Positions 1 to 6,678 of a stretch of DNA of 8,807 nucleotides are shown piece after piece. The stretch comes from Kiritimatiellales bacterium (GTDB taxonomy: Bacteria; Verrucomicrobiota; Kiritimatiellia; Kiritimatiellales; Pontiellaceae): NCBI GenBank assembly GCA_021734595.1, contig JAIPIO010000167.1:1-8807 (forward strand). Direction: 5' to 3'. Within the stretch, counting starts at the first letter, position 1. Each line of letters starts with the position of its first letter. The notes below the pieces were generated by a model. The model saw only the letters and a list, made by a program, of their open reading frames with translations, was not told the DNA's origin and searched no databases. Position numbers and translations under genes: made by a program.

Positions 1-761
1 GCCGCCTGCAACGCGTCCTCAGACACGCTGACGACCGTCGGCAGCGCCATGATGCCGAGGATAACCGCCACGTTCAATGCGTTGGTGCCGCTGCTGATCT
101 CGACACCGCCCAGCTGCGCGGAAAGGTGGTAAATGAAGGCAAACGCGAGTATTCCAAGGATTGGAAAAACGACGGCACCGAGGATGTTGGTATTATTGAT
201 TTTGCCACGCAACCCGTCGAGAATCAGGTCGCCACCCACCACCACCGCCAGCGCCAGCACCGGTCCGAGCACAATCCATGTGCCGGCCGCCAGAATGGCG
301 CCGCCGTGGTTCTGCAGCAGCGGGGCAAAAATAACCAGTGCAAAGAAACCGTAGGCCACCGAGGGGATGGCGGCTAGGATTTCAATGACTGGTTTAACAA
401 TCTGTCTGACATTAAAGGGGAGCAGGTCGCTGAGGCAGACGGCGGCGGCGATGCCGAGCGGGACGGCCACCACCACGGCGCCGAGCGTCACCAGTCCCGT
501 TCCCACAAATATGGATAGTGCGCCGAATTCCGCCGGCTCCCCGGAAGGATACCAGCGTGCCGAGGTAAAGAATTCCTTGAACCCCTCCAGCTTGAAGAAA
601 GGGAAGGCATCCTTGGCGATAAAATAGAAGATAAAGAACACCGCGAGGGTGGAAAGCGAGGTGATCAGGAACAGGAACGCATGCCCTAGCAACGCGCTGG
701 CAAACTGCCGCCGGCTGGCGCCGTCGCTGAGAATCAGGCTTTGTGATCCGATAGGTTTCAT
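1..761 (-). CDS. pstC: Phosphate ABC transporter permease PstC (3' end outside window)
   Basis: PstC is one of the two inner-membrane permeases of the PstSCAB high-affinity phosphate importer. The frame is open from an ATG at 761 to the window edge, giving 253 codons with no stop, so the C-terminus is missing. Hydrophobic segments lie at about residues 25-50, 82-110, 127-150, 157-180 and 195-215. The PstC signature EILAAIPSVAYGFFALVIF is at 127-145, and the start of the EAA loop that docks on the PstB ATPase (ALPTVVSVSEDALQ) is at 239-252. The distance between these two motifs is about 30 residues longer than I recall for E. coli PstC and includes an extra hydrophobic segment. A GAGG lies 12 nt before the ATG, a weak and distant ribosome site. 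It follows pstS after 124 bp on the same strand; pstA, pstB and phoU would be expected beyond the window. Confidence 0.93.
   Translation of the reverse strand, partial: MKPIGSQSLILSDGASRRQFASALLGHAFLFLITSLSTLAVFFIFYFIAKDAFPFFKLEGFKEFFTSARWYPSGEPAEFGALSIFVGTGLVTLGAVVVAVPLGIAAAVCLSDLLPFNVRQIVKPVIEILAAIPSVAYGFFALVIFAPLLQNHGGAILAAGTWIVLGPVLALAVVVGGDLILDGLRGKINNTNILGAVVFPILGILAFAFIYHLSAQLGGVEISSGTNALNVAVILGIMALPTVVSVSEDALQA
152..166. repeat. TTCCA-N5-TGGAA palindrome inside pstC
   Basis: TTCCA (152-156), spacer AGGAT, TGGAA (162-166). It falls in the codons for the FPILG stretch of PstC (residues ~199-203), in a codon phase different from the other two intragenic copies. Confidence 0.8.
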
Positions 762-820
762 GCCGAAAGGGTGCCTCGGAAGTGTTAGGGAAAGATTAGT
801 GCAGTGTTAAAAGGGTATGT

Positions 821-883
821 AGTTCCGCCTTCAGGCGGCCTCTGTCTGCGGCCTCTTGGGATTGGCCGCCCAAAAGTGGAACT
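821..883 (-). promoter_or_regulatory. Nested stem-loops between pstS and pstC
   Basis: The pstS-pstC gap holds overlapping inverted repeats. The outer arms are AGTTCC (821-826) and GGAACT (878-883), and the inner arms are GGCGGCC (834-840) and GGCCGCC (864-870). Competing short hairpins are CCGCC/GGCGG (826-830 with 834-838, 4-nt loop) and GCGGCC/GGCCGC (848-853 with 864-869). In the transcribed direction the structure starts 2 nt after the pstS stop and is followed by a weak CCCTTTT tract. It could be a partial terminator or an mRNA-stabilising element that keeps binding-protein mRNA in excess over permease mRNA, a common arrangement in ABC transporter operons. It could also be a dispersed extragenic palindrome. 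The inverted repeats are seen; the function is inferred. Confidence 0.55.
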
Positions 884-885
884 TT

Positions 886-1701
886 TTAGTACGCAGTCAC
901 CGGAACAAAACCGATTTCTTCGACCATTTCCTGGCCATCTTCCGTGAGATGGATGGTGACGAAGCGATAAATGTGGCTACCCAGTTTCGGATAGGCGTTG
1001 GTGAACATGAACAGCGGACGTGCGATGGGATATTCGCCGCTCTGCACGGTTTCGGCAGACGGGTAGATGCCGTTGACCTTCAGCGCCTTGACGGTTTTGT
1101 CAACAAATCCGAGGCCCGCATAGCCGATGGCAGCCGGAGTGGACTGAACCCGCTGGCGAATGGCGCCGTTGGAACCGACATATTCGGCGTCTTTACGGAT
1201 CTTTTGCTTGCTCATAACCATTTTTTCAAAGGTTTCATAGGTGCCGCTGTTGGTATCGCGCGTGATGACAACAATCTTCTTGTCGGGACCACCCACCTGT
1301 TTCCAGTTGGTGATTTTCCCGAGATAGATATCGCGCACCTGCCCGATGGTCAGCTCGCTGACCGGGTTGCTCGGATGCACCAGGATCGGCAGCCCGTCAA
1401 GGGCCACTACGTGAGCTGCCGGCTGAATGCCTTTTTCCGCCGCGGCCTTGAATTCGCTCTCCTTCATCGGGCGCGACATATTGGCCACATCGCACGTTCC
1501 GTTCACCAGGCTCTTGGCGCCGTTACCGCTGCCGGATTCGCTGACGGTAATGTTCACACCCGGATTCGCCGCCATGTAGTATTCGGCAAATGCCTTGGCG
1601 ATCGGTCCCACAGTCGTCGAACCATCAATGGTGATCTTGTCCTGCGCGCCCACCGAGGATGCAATCGTTGCTGCTGCCACTGCTAATAGAATCTTCTTCA
1701 T
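886..1701 (-). CDS. pstS: Phosphate-binding periplasmic protein PstS
   Basis: This is the solute-binding protein of the Pst importer; it binds phosphate in the periplasm and delivers it to PstC/PstA. The product is 271 aa. A Sec signal peptide covers residues 1-19 (MKKILLAVAAATIASSVGA) with an AXA-type cleavage site and no lipobox cysteine, so it should be soluble. Phosphate-contacting motifs of the family are present: DGSTTVGP (26-33), SESGSGNGAKSLVNGTCD (54-71), MSRPM (75-79) and TRDTNSGTYETF (147-158). The start at 1701 is chosen because AAAGGAG sits at ideal spacing before it and the signal peptide begins there; an alternative start at 1746 would add 15 residues ahead of the signal. It lies 147 bp after the porin gene, with its own candidate Pho box, and 124 bp before pstC. 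Confidence in the family is high; the ligand is assumed to be phosphate. Confidence 0.95.
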   Translation of the reverse strand: MKKILLAVAAATIASSVGAQDKITIDGSTTVGPIAKAFAEYYMAANPGVNITVSESGSGNGAKSLVNGTCDVANMSRPMKESEFKAAAEKGIQPAAHVVALDGLPILVHPSNPVSELTIGQVRDIYLGKITNWKQVGGPDKKIVVITRDTNSGTYETFEKMVMSKQKIRKDAEYVGSNGAIRQRVQSTPAAIGYAGLGFVDKTVKALKVNGIYPSAETVQSGEYPIARPLFMFTNAYPKLGSHIYRFVTIHLTEDGQEMVEEIGFVPVTAY

Positions 1702-1781
1702 CTCTGTCTCCTTTGTCTGTTGGTTTTTCATTAACGACGCAGGCACGATGAAGAATCCGTGTTAGCGGAAAATTAGGACGC

Positions 1782-1798
1782 CGTTAATGTTGTGTGAA
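1782..1798 (-). promoter_or_regulatory. Candidate Pho box upstream of pstS
   Basis: Read on the minus strand, TTCACA (1798-1793) is followed exactly 11 bp later by TTAACG (1787-1782). Tandem TT-A-C half-sites at 11-bp periodicity are how PhoB/PhoP-type regulators of the OmpR family bind. A weaker third repeat, CTAATT, lies another 11 bp on (1776-1771). The box is about 80 bp before the pstS start codon, a plausible promoter distance, but no convincing -10 hexamer was found. The repeat spacing is seen; regulator identity is inferred from the phosphate-uptake context. Confidence 0.35.
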
Positions 1799-1801
1799 TG
1801 A

Positions 1802-1839
1802 TTTTCCAGGGATTGGAAAAATATTTCCAAGGTCTGGAA
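1802..1839. repeat. Pair of TTCCA-N5-TGGAA palindromes
   Basis: Two copies of the window-wide 15-bp palindrome stand side by side: 1804-1818 (spacer GGGAT; arms extend to TTTTCCA/TGGAAAA, 1802-1808 with 1814-1820) and 1825-1839 (spacer AGGTC). Their centres, 1811 and 1832, are 21 bp apart, two helical turns. They begin 10 bp after the porin stop codon in the direction of transcription and lie upstream of the pstS promoter region. They could be protein-binding sites or 3'-UTR structures. Confidence 0.85.
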
Positions 1840-1848
1840 GAGCAGGGG

Positions 1849-3171
1849 TTAGAACTTAAACTCGATGCTGTAACGGAACCATGTGGCGGTATCCTGGCGA
1901 TTGGCGGAATAATATTCGCCGGGGATCAAGGCCTGCACCGTCACGTAGTGCTTAACGTGTTTGGATAGCTTTTGTTCGATGGTGCCCTTGAGGTGATGCC
2001 CCTTGAATTTGCTTCCATTATCCACCTTAGCGGGGTCGGGATTGTCCAAATAGGTGTCGGCGAAGAGCAGGGAATATTCGGCGAAGGCACTGATCGATTT
2101 GCAGGGTTGGATGGAAGCCTTGATATACGGGCGATGCAGGTTCGAGCTGTCGAGCTCGCGCCCGTCGAATCCATCGACACCGCCGGTGTAGAGATCGCTC
2201 CACAGCCCCTCGCGTCCCCAGAGCTTGTCGAAATGTCTTTCCGGATCCGAATCGCCCGACAAAAACTCGTAACCAAGCCGGACCGTGGCCTTCTTTTCTT
2301 CGGAGACAAGCTGCTGCAGCCAGGTGTTCGCGGCGATCGCGGAGAGGGAGTTGCCGTTTTTGTGGCCGAACTGTGGAGCAATCTCAACACTGTAGTCGAG
2401 TGTGTCGTTCACTGCGCCGTGGCCGCCGAAGCCGAGGGTGTAGGTTTCTCCCTCGGCGCCCTGGCGGCCGGCGTTGTAGTCGCGCTTGTAGATGAAATAA
2501 CTGTCGAGGAAGCGGCGATCGCACAATTCATGGCTGAGGTCAATCACACCACCTCGTTCGTCCTGCTCGATGTTGTCGAAGTCGAAGTCGTTGACAGGGT
2601 GGAGGTAGGCGCTGGAGTTGCGGCGGTTTTCGATCCATATGAGATCGGCTGTGGTTTTCCCGTCTTCCAGATTCCACACCGCGCGGATCGCATCGAAGAA
2701 TTCGGTGCGGGTGCCATCGATTGGCGTTCCCTCGCCGATCAGCCAGCTTTCGCGCAGGCGAATCGATTGCCGGCCGATGGTGGTGGTGACGGGCAGGTCG
2801 AAGCTGTCGCGCAGTGTGAGGTAGAGTTTATCGATCAAAAGTTCGTCGCGCACCCACGGCTCGTCGTAGTCCGGGTGGCTGTAGTAGCGGGGTTCTATGA
2901 CCAGGCGTCCGGTGATATCGATATCCTCGGTGATACGGATGGTGGACCAGCCGCGCAACCGGAACCGCTGCCAGAAGCGGTCGTTCGTGTATTCCTCGGA
3001 GTTGAATTTCCGGTTGTGCTCCTTAATGGCACGGAAACGAAAGTCGGCGCCAACATCCTTGAGCCAAGGAAGCTGGTCTACCTCAACCGCAACTGCTGCA
3101 ATGGTTGCCATATCGGACGCCAGCAGCACAAGCGCACAAAGCAAAGCTCGTCTATGGGATTTCATTTTCAT
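1849..3171 (-). CDS. Alginate-export-type outer-membrane porin
   Basis: A 440-residue outer-membrane beta-barrel protein that would form a channel for small solutes. A signal peptide occupies about residues 1-28 (hydrophobic LLCALVLLAS, then small residues). Alternating aromatic/polar strands follow, with family-type motifs: RFWQRFRLRGW (65-75), IGRQSI (132-137) with WLIGEGTPIDGTRTEFFDAI (143-162), and YEFLSGDSDPERHFDKLWG (301-319), as in alginate-export-domain barrels. The chain ends in phenylalanine (EFKF), as BAM-inserted porins do. The start at 3171 is preferred: it begins a signal peptide and lies 11 nt after the stop of the upstream oxidoreductase. A longer frame to 3276 would overlap that gene and bury the signal. 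No Shine-Dalgarno is visible, suggesting translational coupling. The substrate is unknown; despite the family name there is no evidence for alginate. It is the last gene of the redox operon. Confidence 0.85.
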   Translation of the reverse strand: MKMKSHRRALLCALVLLASDMATIAAVAVEVDQLPWLKDVGADFRFRAIKEHNRKFNSEEYTNDRFWQRFRLRGWSTIRITEDIDITGRLVIEPRYYSHPDYDEPWVRDELLIDKLYLTLRDSFDLPVTTTIGRQSIRLRESWLIGEGTPIDGTRTEFFDAIRAVWNLEDGKTTADLIWIENRRNSSAYLHPVNDFDFDNIEQDERGGVIDLSHELCDRRFLDSYFIYKRDYNAGRQGAEGETYTLGFGGHGAVNDTLDYSVEIAPQFGHKNGNSLSAIAANTWLQQLVSEEKKATVRLGYEFLSGDSDPERHFDKLWGREGLWSDLYTGGVDGFDGRELDSSNLHRPYIKASIQPCKSISAFAEYSLLFADTYLDNPDPAKVDNGSKFKGHHLKGTIEQKLSKHVKHYVTVQALIPGEYYSANRQDTATWFRYSIEFKF

Positions 3172-3182
3172 GGTGGGATGAA

Positions 3183-5069
3183 TTATGAAGAGACCGCTTC
3201 CGTTACGAGGGACACTTTTTGGATATCGATGGCATACGCGGGACAGGCCTTTACGCAGGCACCGCAGCGAATGCACTCTTTCTGGTTGATCCAGACCATG
3301 TCGACTTCATCCTCTTCGGTCGACAGTTTCCAACCAACGACCACCCCGTCGTCGTCATAATCAAGCTCCGTCACCCGCAGGATGCATTCGCGCGGCATGG
3401 CTTTGATGCACAGGTCGCACTGGATGCATTTTTCCTGATCGATCTCAAACTTATAGTGGCAGCGGTAGCAGCGCTTGGCCTCTTCGGCGGAGGTCTTTTC
3501 TATATAACCGAGTTCCACCTCGGTCGGCAGGTCGCGGTGGGTCAGCGGCACCGTAGGCATTTCCTGCTTGTCGATGAAATCCATCCCGCGCTTGCGACCG
3601 GTTTTCTTCACCCCTTCAATCAGCACAATGTCCTTGAGTCGTTCTTCGCCCATCAAGAACCTGTCCACTTCCCGGGCGCAGCCCTTGGCGTGGGCGATGG
3701 CCTGGATCAGGGAGTTGGCGCCCTCGGCAAAATCGCCGGCGGCGAAAACCTTCTCGACATCGGTGGCATGCGCGCCGCCGCTCTTGAGCCAGCCGTTTTT
3801 CTGCAGCAACTCCGCGCTGTAGGGTTCGCCGATCCACGCGGTATCCGGGAACTGGCTGGTGGCCAGCAGTACGGTATCCATCTCCACCTCGAATTCAGTG
3901 CCGGGGATTTCGATAGGGCGGGGGCGTCCGCTTTGGTCGGAATCGCCCATTTCGGTGCGGATAAACTGCATGCCCGTCACATGGCCGTCTTTTCCGATGT
4001 AGGCCTTTGGGCTGACCATGCATTCGACCGGAATGTGCTCATGGTCAAGTTCGTCGAGCTCGCCGGGCGTTATGGGCATTTCGTCGACGGTGCGACGGTA
4101 CCAGACGTCCACCCCCTTCGGAATCCGCAGGATGGAGCGGGGCAGTGCTTTTTTATGCCACTCTTCATCAAGCTGCACGGTGGTGGCGCCGAGGCGGCGC
4201 GCGGTGCGGGCGCAGTCCATGGCGGTAAATCCACCGCCGATCACAATCACCCGTTTGCCGACTTCCGCCAGTCCCTCTTCGTTTACTTCCAGCAGGAAAT
4301 CAAGGCCGTGCCGGATGCCGTTGAGTTCCTTGCCCGGCAGGTCGAGTATGTTGGGGCGCAGGGTTCCGGCGGCCATGACCACGGCGTCGTTCTTTTCGAT
4401 CAGTTCGCTCAGCTGAATTTTCTTGCCGATTTCCGCGTTGCAGATGATCTCCACGCCCAGCGCGGTTATCTGCTCGATTTCCGTGTCGATGGTTTCGCGC
4501 GGCAGGCGGAAAACCGGAATGCCCTGGTTCATCATGCCGCCGGGCTTGCCGTGTTTTTCATAGACGGTCACACGGTGTCCCATCAATGCCAGATTGCGGG
4601 CCCCCGCCAGGCCGGCGGGTCCGGCGCCGACGACAGCGACACTTTTTCCGCTTGGACCAAACCACGGCTCCATCACCACCAGTTCCTGCTTCTTGAAGTC
4701 GGCAGCAGACCGTTTGGATGAGCAGATGGCCACCGGTCGGCCCAGGTCTTCCCAACCGTGGCGGCAGGCCGCCTCGCAGGGGCGGGAACAGACCCGGCCG
4801 AGAACAGCAGGGAATACGTTGTCGCGCAGGTTGATGCGGTAGGCCTTGTCGTAATCGCCCTCATGGATGGCGGTCATGTAGGCGGGAATGTCGGTTCCCG
4901 CCGGACAGGCCTTCTGGCAGGGGATGTTTTTTTCCAGCCAGTGGAAATCCTTTGGCGCATCGGCTTTGCCGCAGGTTTTCGAAAGCACGTATTCCGGGTC
5001 GGTCTCCTGTGGTTGTTCCACAGCGGCCTTGCCTCCGAAAATCCTTTTTATCCCGTCACCGATTTTCAT
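3183..5069 (-). CDS. GltD-like FAD/NAD(P)H oxidoreductase with N- and C-terminal Fe-S domains
   Basis: A cytosolic flavoprotein related to the small subunit of glutamate synthase, expected to move electrons between NAD(P)H, FAD and Fe-S clusters. Residue numbers count from an upstream ATG at 5075. The N-terminal Fe-S domain has C53/C57 (CQKACPAGTDIPAY) and C96/C100/C104. The FAD motif VVGAGPAGLAGA is at 148-159 and the second Rossmann motif VIGGGFTAMDCA at 278-289. AAGDFAEGANSLIQAI (445-460) closes the flavin domain. A CYRCH lies at 536-540, then a ferredoxin domain: C550/C553/C556 and C601/C604/C607/C611. The usual fourth cysteine of the first ferredoxin motif is M560. The start at 5069 is preferred because GGAG lies 7 nt before it but only 1 nt before 5075 (628 versus 630 aa). 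No GltB partner is visible. It sits 22 bp after the cytochrome gene and 11 bp before the porin, so it probably serves the membrane cytochrome. Confidence 0.88.
   Translation of the reverse strand: MKIGDGIKRIFGGKAAVEQPQETDPEYVLSKTCGKADAPKDFHWLEKNIPCQKACPAGTDIPAYMTAIHEGDYDKAYRINLRDNVFPAVLGRVCSRPCEAACRHGWEDLGRPVAICSSKRSAADFKKQELVVMEPWFGPSGKSVAVVGAGPAGLAGARNLALMGHRVTVYEKHGKPGGMMNQGIPVFRLPRETIDTEIEQITALGVEIICNAEIGKKIQLSELIEKNDAVVMAAGTLRPNILDLPGKELNGIRHGLDFLLEVNEEGLAEVGKRVIVIGGGFTAMDCARTARRLGATTVQLDEEWHKKALPRSILRIPKGVDVWYRRTVDEMPITPGELDELDHEHIPVECMVSPKAYIGKDGHVTGMQFIRTEMGDSDQSGRPRPIEIPGTEFEVEMDTVLLATSQFPDTAWIGEPYSAELLQKNGWLKSGGAHATDVEKVFAAGDFAEGANSLIQAIAHAKGCAREVDRFLMGEERLKDIVLIEGVKKTGRKRGMDFIDKQEMPTVPLTHRDLPTEVELGYIEKTSAEEAKRCYRCHYKFEIDQEKCIQCDLCIKAMPRECILRVTELDYDDDGVVVGWKLSTEEDEVDMVWINQKECIRCGACVKACPAYAIDIQKVSLVTEAVSS
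4932..4946. repeat. TTCCA-N5-TGGAA palindrome inside the oxidoreductase gene
   Basis: TTCCA (4932-4936), spacer GCCAG, TGGAA (4942-4946); the arms extend to TTTCCA/TGGAAA. It encodes the FHWLE stretch near residue 44-48, just before the first cysteine motif. Confidence 0.8.
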
Positions 5070-5091
5070 CTGCATTCTCCGGTATTGGGTT

Positions 5092-6615
5092 TTACTCCTC
5101 CAACAGCAATCGGTAGACCGTCATGTGGTAGGCATGGCGCTTGGCGGCGTGGTCGAATGCGGAGGCGGCGAAGGCGGTGCTTCCGCCGGGCACGAACACG
5201 ACGTCGTCCTTATTTCCGGTATCAAGCTTGCGCCGCAGCCACAGGGTATGTTTCCCGTCCGCGTATGCATGTTCGCATTTGACATCCCCGCGATCACCAT
5301 CGTTCGGGGCAACCACAACCCCAGGGATGATGGTGCCGGCCGGGATTTTCGCCCCGAGTTCTTCCGTGTATTCAACAGCGCCTGCCTTAAGGAGCGCGCC
5401 GCCATTGTTGATGACGTAGCTGTCGTCTTTGGGCAAATAAAGCGGTGCGGTGTGTTCCTTGTTTATGTTTTTGGTATATCCGCCGCCTTCGCCGCCGTCG
5501 CCGTAGCGACCGACATCTTTGAGCTTCATGTCGGCCAGATGCCAGAATTTGTCGTCCGCATGGCCGACGGAGCCGGTGCGGGTTGCTTTCCAGTGCCAGA
5601 CATCAATCGGTTCCGCCGAGGCCTTGAAGCCGTAGGGGAAACGTTCGGTGTCCTTATCCTGATGGCAGGAGAGGGCGCAGCCGAGCTGGTTGAACGCTGC
5701 GCTCTCTTTGATCGGGAAAATGATGGACAGCTTGTCTTCGTAGTATTCGGTCTCGTCTGCCAGAGAGTTCTGCATATATTTCCAGCCGTCGTCGGTTTTT
5801 TTGACCGGCCAGTAGGCCGTGTCGTTGGTCGGGTCGTCCCAAATGGCGCGGACGTAGAGATAGGTGCCGTCATGCATGGCTCGCAGGCGGAGCGCCGTGG
5901 TTCCGTTGCCGAAATTGGCGCCGTTCGCCATCTCGATTTTAAGCGGTTTGGTTGCATCCCAGTTTAGTGCGGGAACATCCTTGATGTCTGCCCGAACGGG
6001 TTCGATTTTTCCCGCGACCAGTGCGTGGGCTTTCATTTTTTTCGCGGGAATTTGGTTGATGGCGGCGGTGGTGACCACGGCGACCACCGGGATCCAGATC
6101 AGGGAAGCCCATTTGGGATAGCGGAACGGGAAGAAGACAAACGGCAGCAGATCCAGATGGATCGTGAAGGCCAGTACCACATGCACAATAAAGGCCAGTG
6201 GCAGAATGACCAGACCGCAGAAGGAATGGATAAAACGGGTCGCCAGATAAACATTGCCCGGCAGTCCGTAGAGCAGGCCGAGGGCGCTGATCAACGAGAG
6301 CACCGTGCCGGTAACCAACATAAAGTTGGCAACCCAGCGCCAGGTCCAGGCGTTGGTGGGCTGGTAGCGCTTGAGGAACAGCACGGTGGAAATGAGTGCC
6401 GAAGGAACAAAAACCAGTGCGGCGATCAGGTGCCAGAGCATCATTCTTCCACCGGTGAACCACGATGGATAATGGCCGATGAGGGACCAGCCCGGCCGGG
6501 CGATGGAGTGCAGTGCCACCCCGGTGTAAATCATGACCGGCATGCTGATGCCCAGTGCCCAGTGAAGAATGCGGAACAGATGATGATACGGCGGTATTTT
6601 CTTGTTCTTCTTCAT
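5092..6615 (-). CDS. Cytochrome b membrane domain fused to ethylbenzene-dehydrogenase-type heme domain
   Basis: A 507-residue two-domain redox protein. Residues 1-190 form a cytochrome b561-like membrane anchor with helices near 13-35, 58-82, 95-117, 124-150 and 171-187. Candidate heme b ligands are H18 (FRILHWALG), H62, H130 and H145. Residues ~200-507 resemble the heme-binding (gamma) subunit of ethylbenzene dehydrogenase and DMSO-reductase-family enzymes: ALRLRAMHDGTYLYVRAIWD (241-260), YYEDKLSIIFPI (291-302), GCALSCHQD (312-320) and PIDVWHWKATRTG (336-348). CALSCH is a CX3CH motif, one residue longer than the usual CXXCH of c-type hemes. The product probably carries electrons between membrane or quinones and an extracytoplasmic partner. 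GGGGG lies 7 nt before the ATG. It is first in the operon with the flavoprotein and porin. No molybdopterin catalytic subunit is present, so the substrate is unknown. Confidence 0.85.
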   Translation of the reverse strand: MKKNKKIPPYHHLFRILHWALGISMPVMIYTGVALHSIARPGWSLIGHYPSWFTGGRMMLWHLIAALVFVPSALISTVLFLKRYQPTNAWTWRWVANFMLVTGTVLSLISALGLLYGLPGNVYLATRFIHSFCGLVILPLAFIVHVVLAFTIHLDLLPFVFFPFRYPKWASLIWIPVVAVVTTAAINQIPAKKMKAHALVAGKIEPVRADIKDVPALNWDATKPLKIEMANGANFGNGTTALRLRAMHDGTYLYVRAIWDDPTNDTAYWPVKKTDDGWKYMQNSLADETEYYEDKLSIIFPIKESAAFNQLGCALSCHQDKDTERFPYGFKASAEPIDVWHWKATRTGSVGHADDKFWHLADMKLKDVGRYGDGGEGGGYTKNINKEHTAPLYLPKDDSYVINNGGALLKAGAVEYTEELGAKIPAGTIIPGVVVAPNDGDRGDVKCEHAYADGKHTLWLRRKLDTGNKDDVVFVPGGSTAFAASAFDHAAKRHAYHMTVYRLLLEE

Positions 6616-6621
6616 GATAAT

Positions 6622-6671
6622 TCCCCCATGACTCTATGTTGTTCTTGCGTTCATGCCGGCAACGTGGGGGA
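6622..6671 (-). promoter_or_regulatory. Leader inverted repeat covering the cytochrome gene's ribosome binding site
   Basis: In the transcript, TCCCCCA (6671-6665) is complementary to TGGGGGA (6628-6622), the Shine-Dalgarno of the gene starting at 6615. Pairing gives a perfect 7-bp, mostly G-C helix with a 36-nt loop and would hide the ribosome site. The loop also contains an ATG with six codons before a stop (M-N-A-R-T-T, 6649-6629). It could be a translational switch controlled by a protein, an RNA or translation of the mini-ORF. The complementarity is seen; the function is inferred. Confidence 0.4.
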
Positions 6672-6678
6672 TAGGTGT

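Noticed and set aside
821..870. A Neisseria-like DNA uptake sequence, suggested by GCCGCCTGAA on the minus strand
   Set aside because: It does not match the uptake consensus GCCGTCTGAA, is present once, and nothing else points to Neisseriaceae.
856..1686. A 276-codon open frame on the plus strand opposite pstS
   Set aside because: It is a shadow of pstS. The minus-strand frame has a signal peptide, a strong ribosome site and PstS motifs, while the plus-strand translation shows no recognisable domain.
3172..3276. A longer N-terminus for the porin (475 residues)
   Set aside because: It would overlap the oxidoreductase gene by ~90 bp and place 35 non-signal residues ahead of a good signal peptide.
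3219..4721. A 500-codon plus-strand open frame, and a 462-codon one at 1972-3360
   Set aside because: Both are antisense to the well-supported oxidoreductase and porin genes. Their composition (rich in His, Ala and Gly, or in Val and Ala) is typical of the antisense of GC-rich coding sequence.
3183..5069. Glutamate synthase small subunit proper (gltD)
   Set aside because: No large subunit is adjacent, and the C-terminal ferredoxin extension and operon partners point to a different role. Only the family resemblance is kept.
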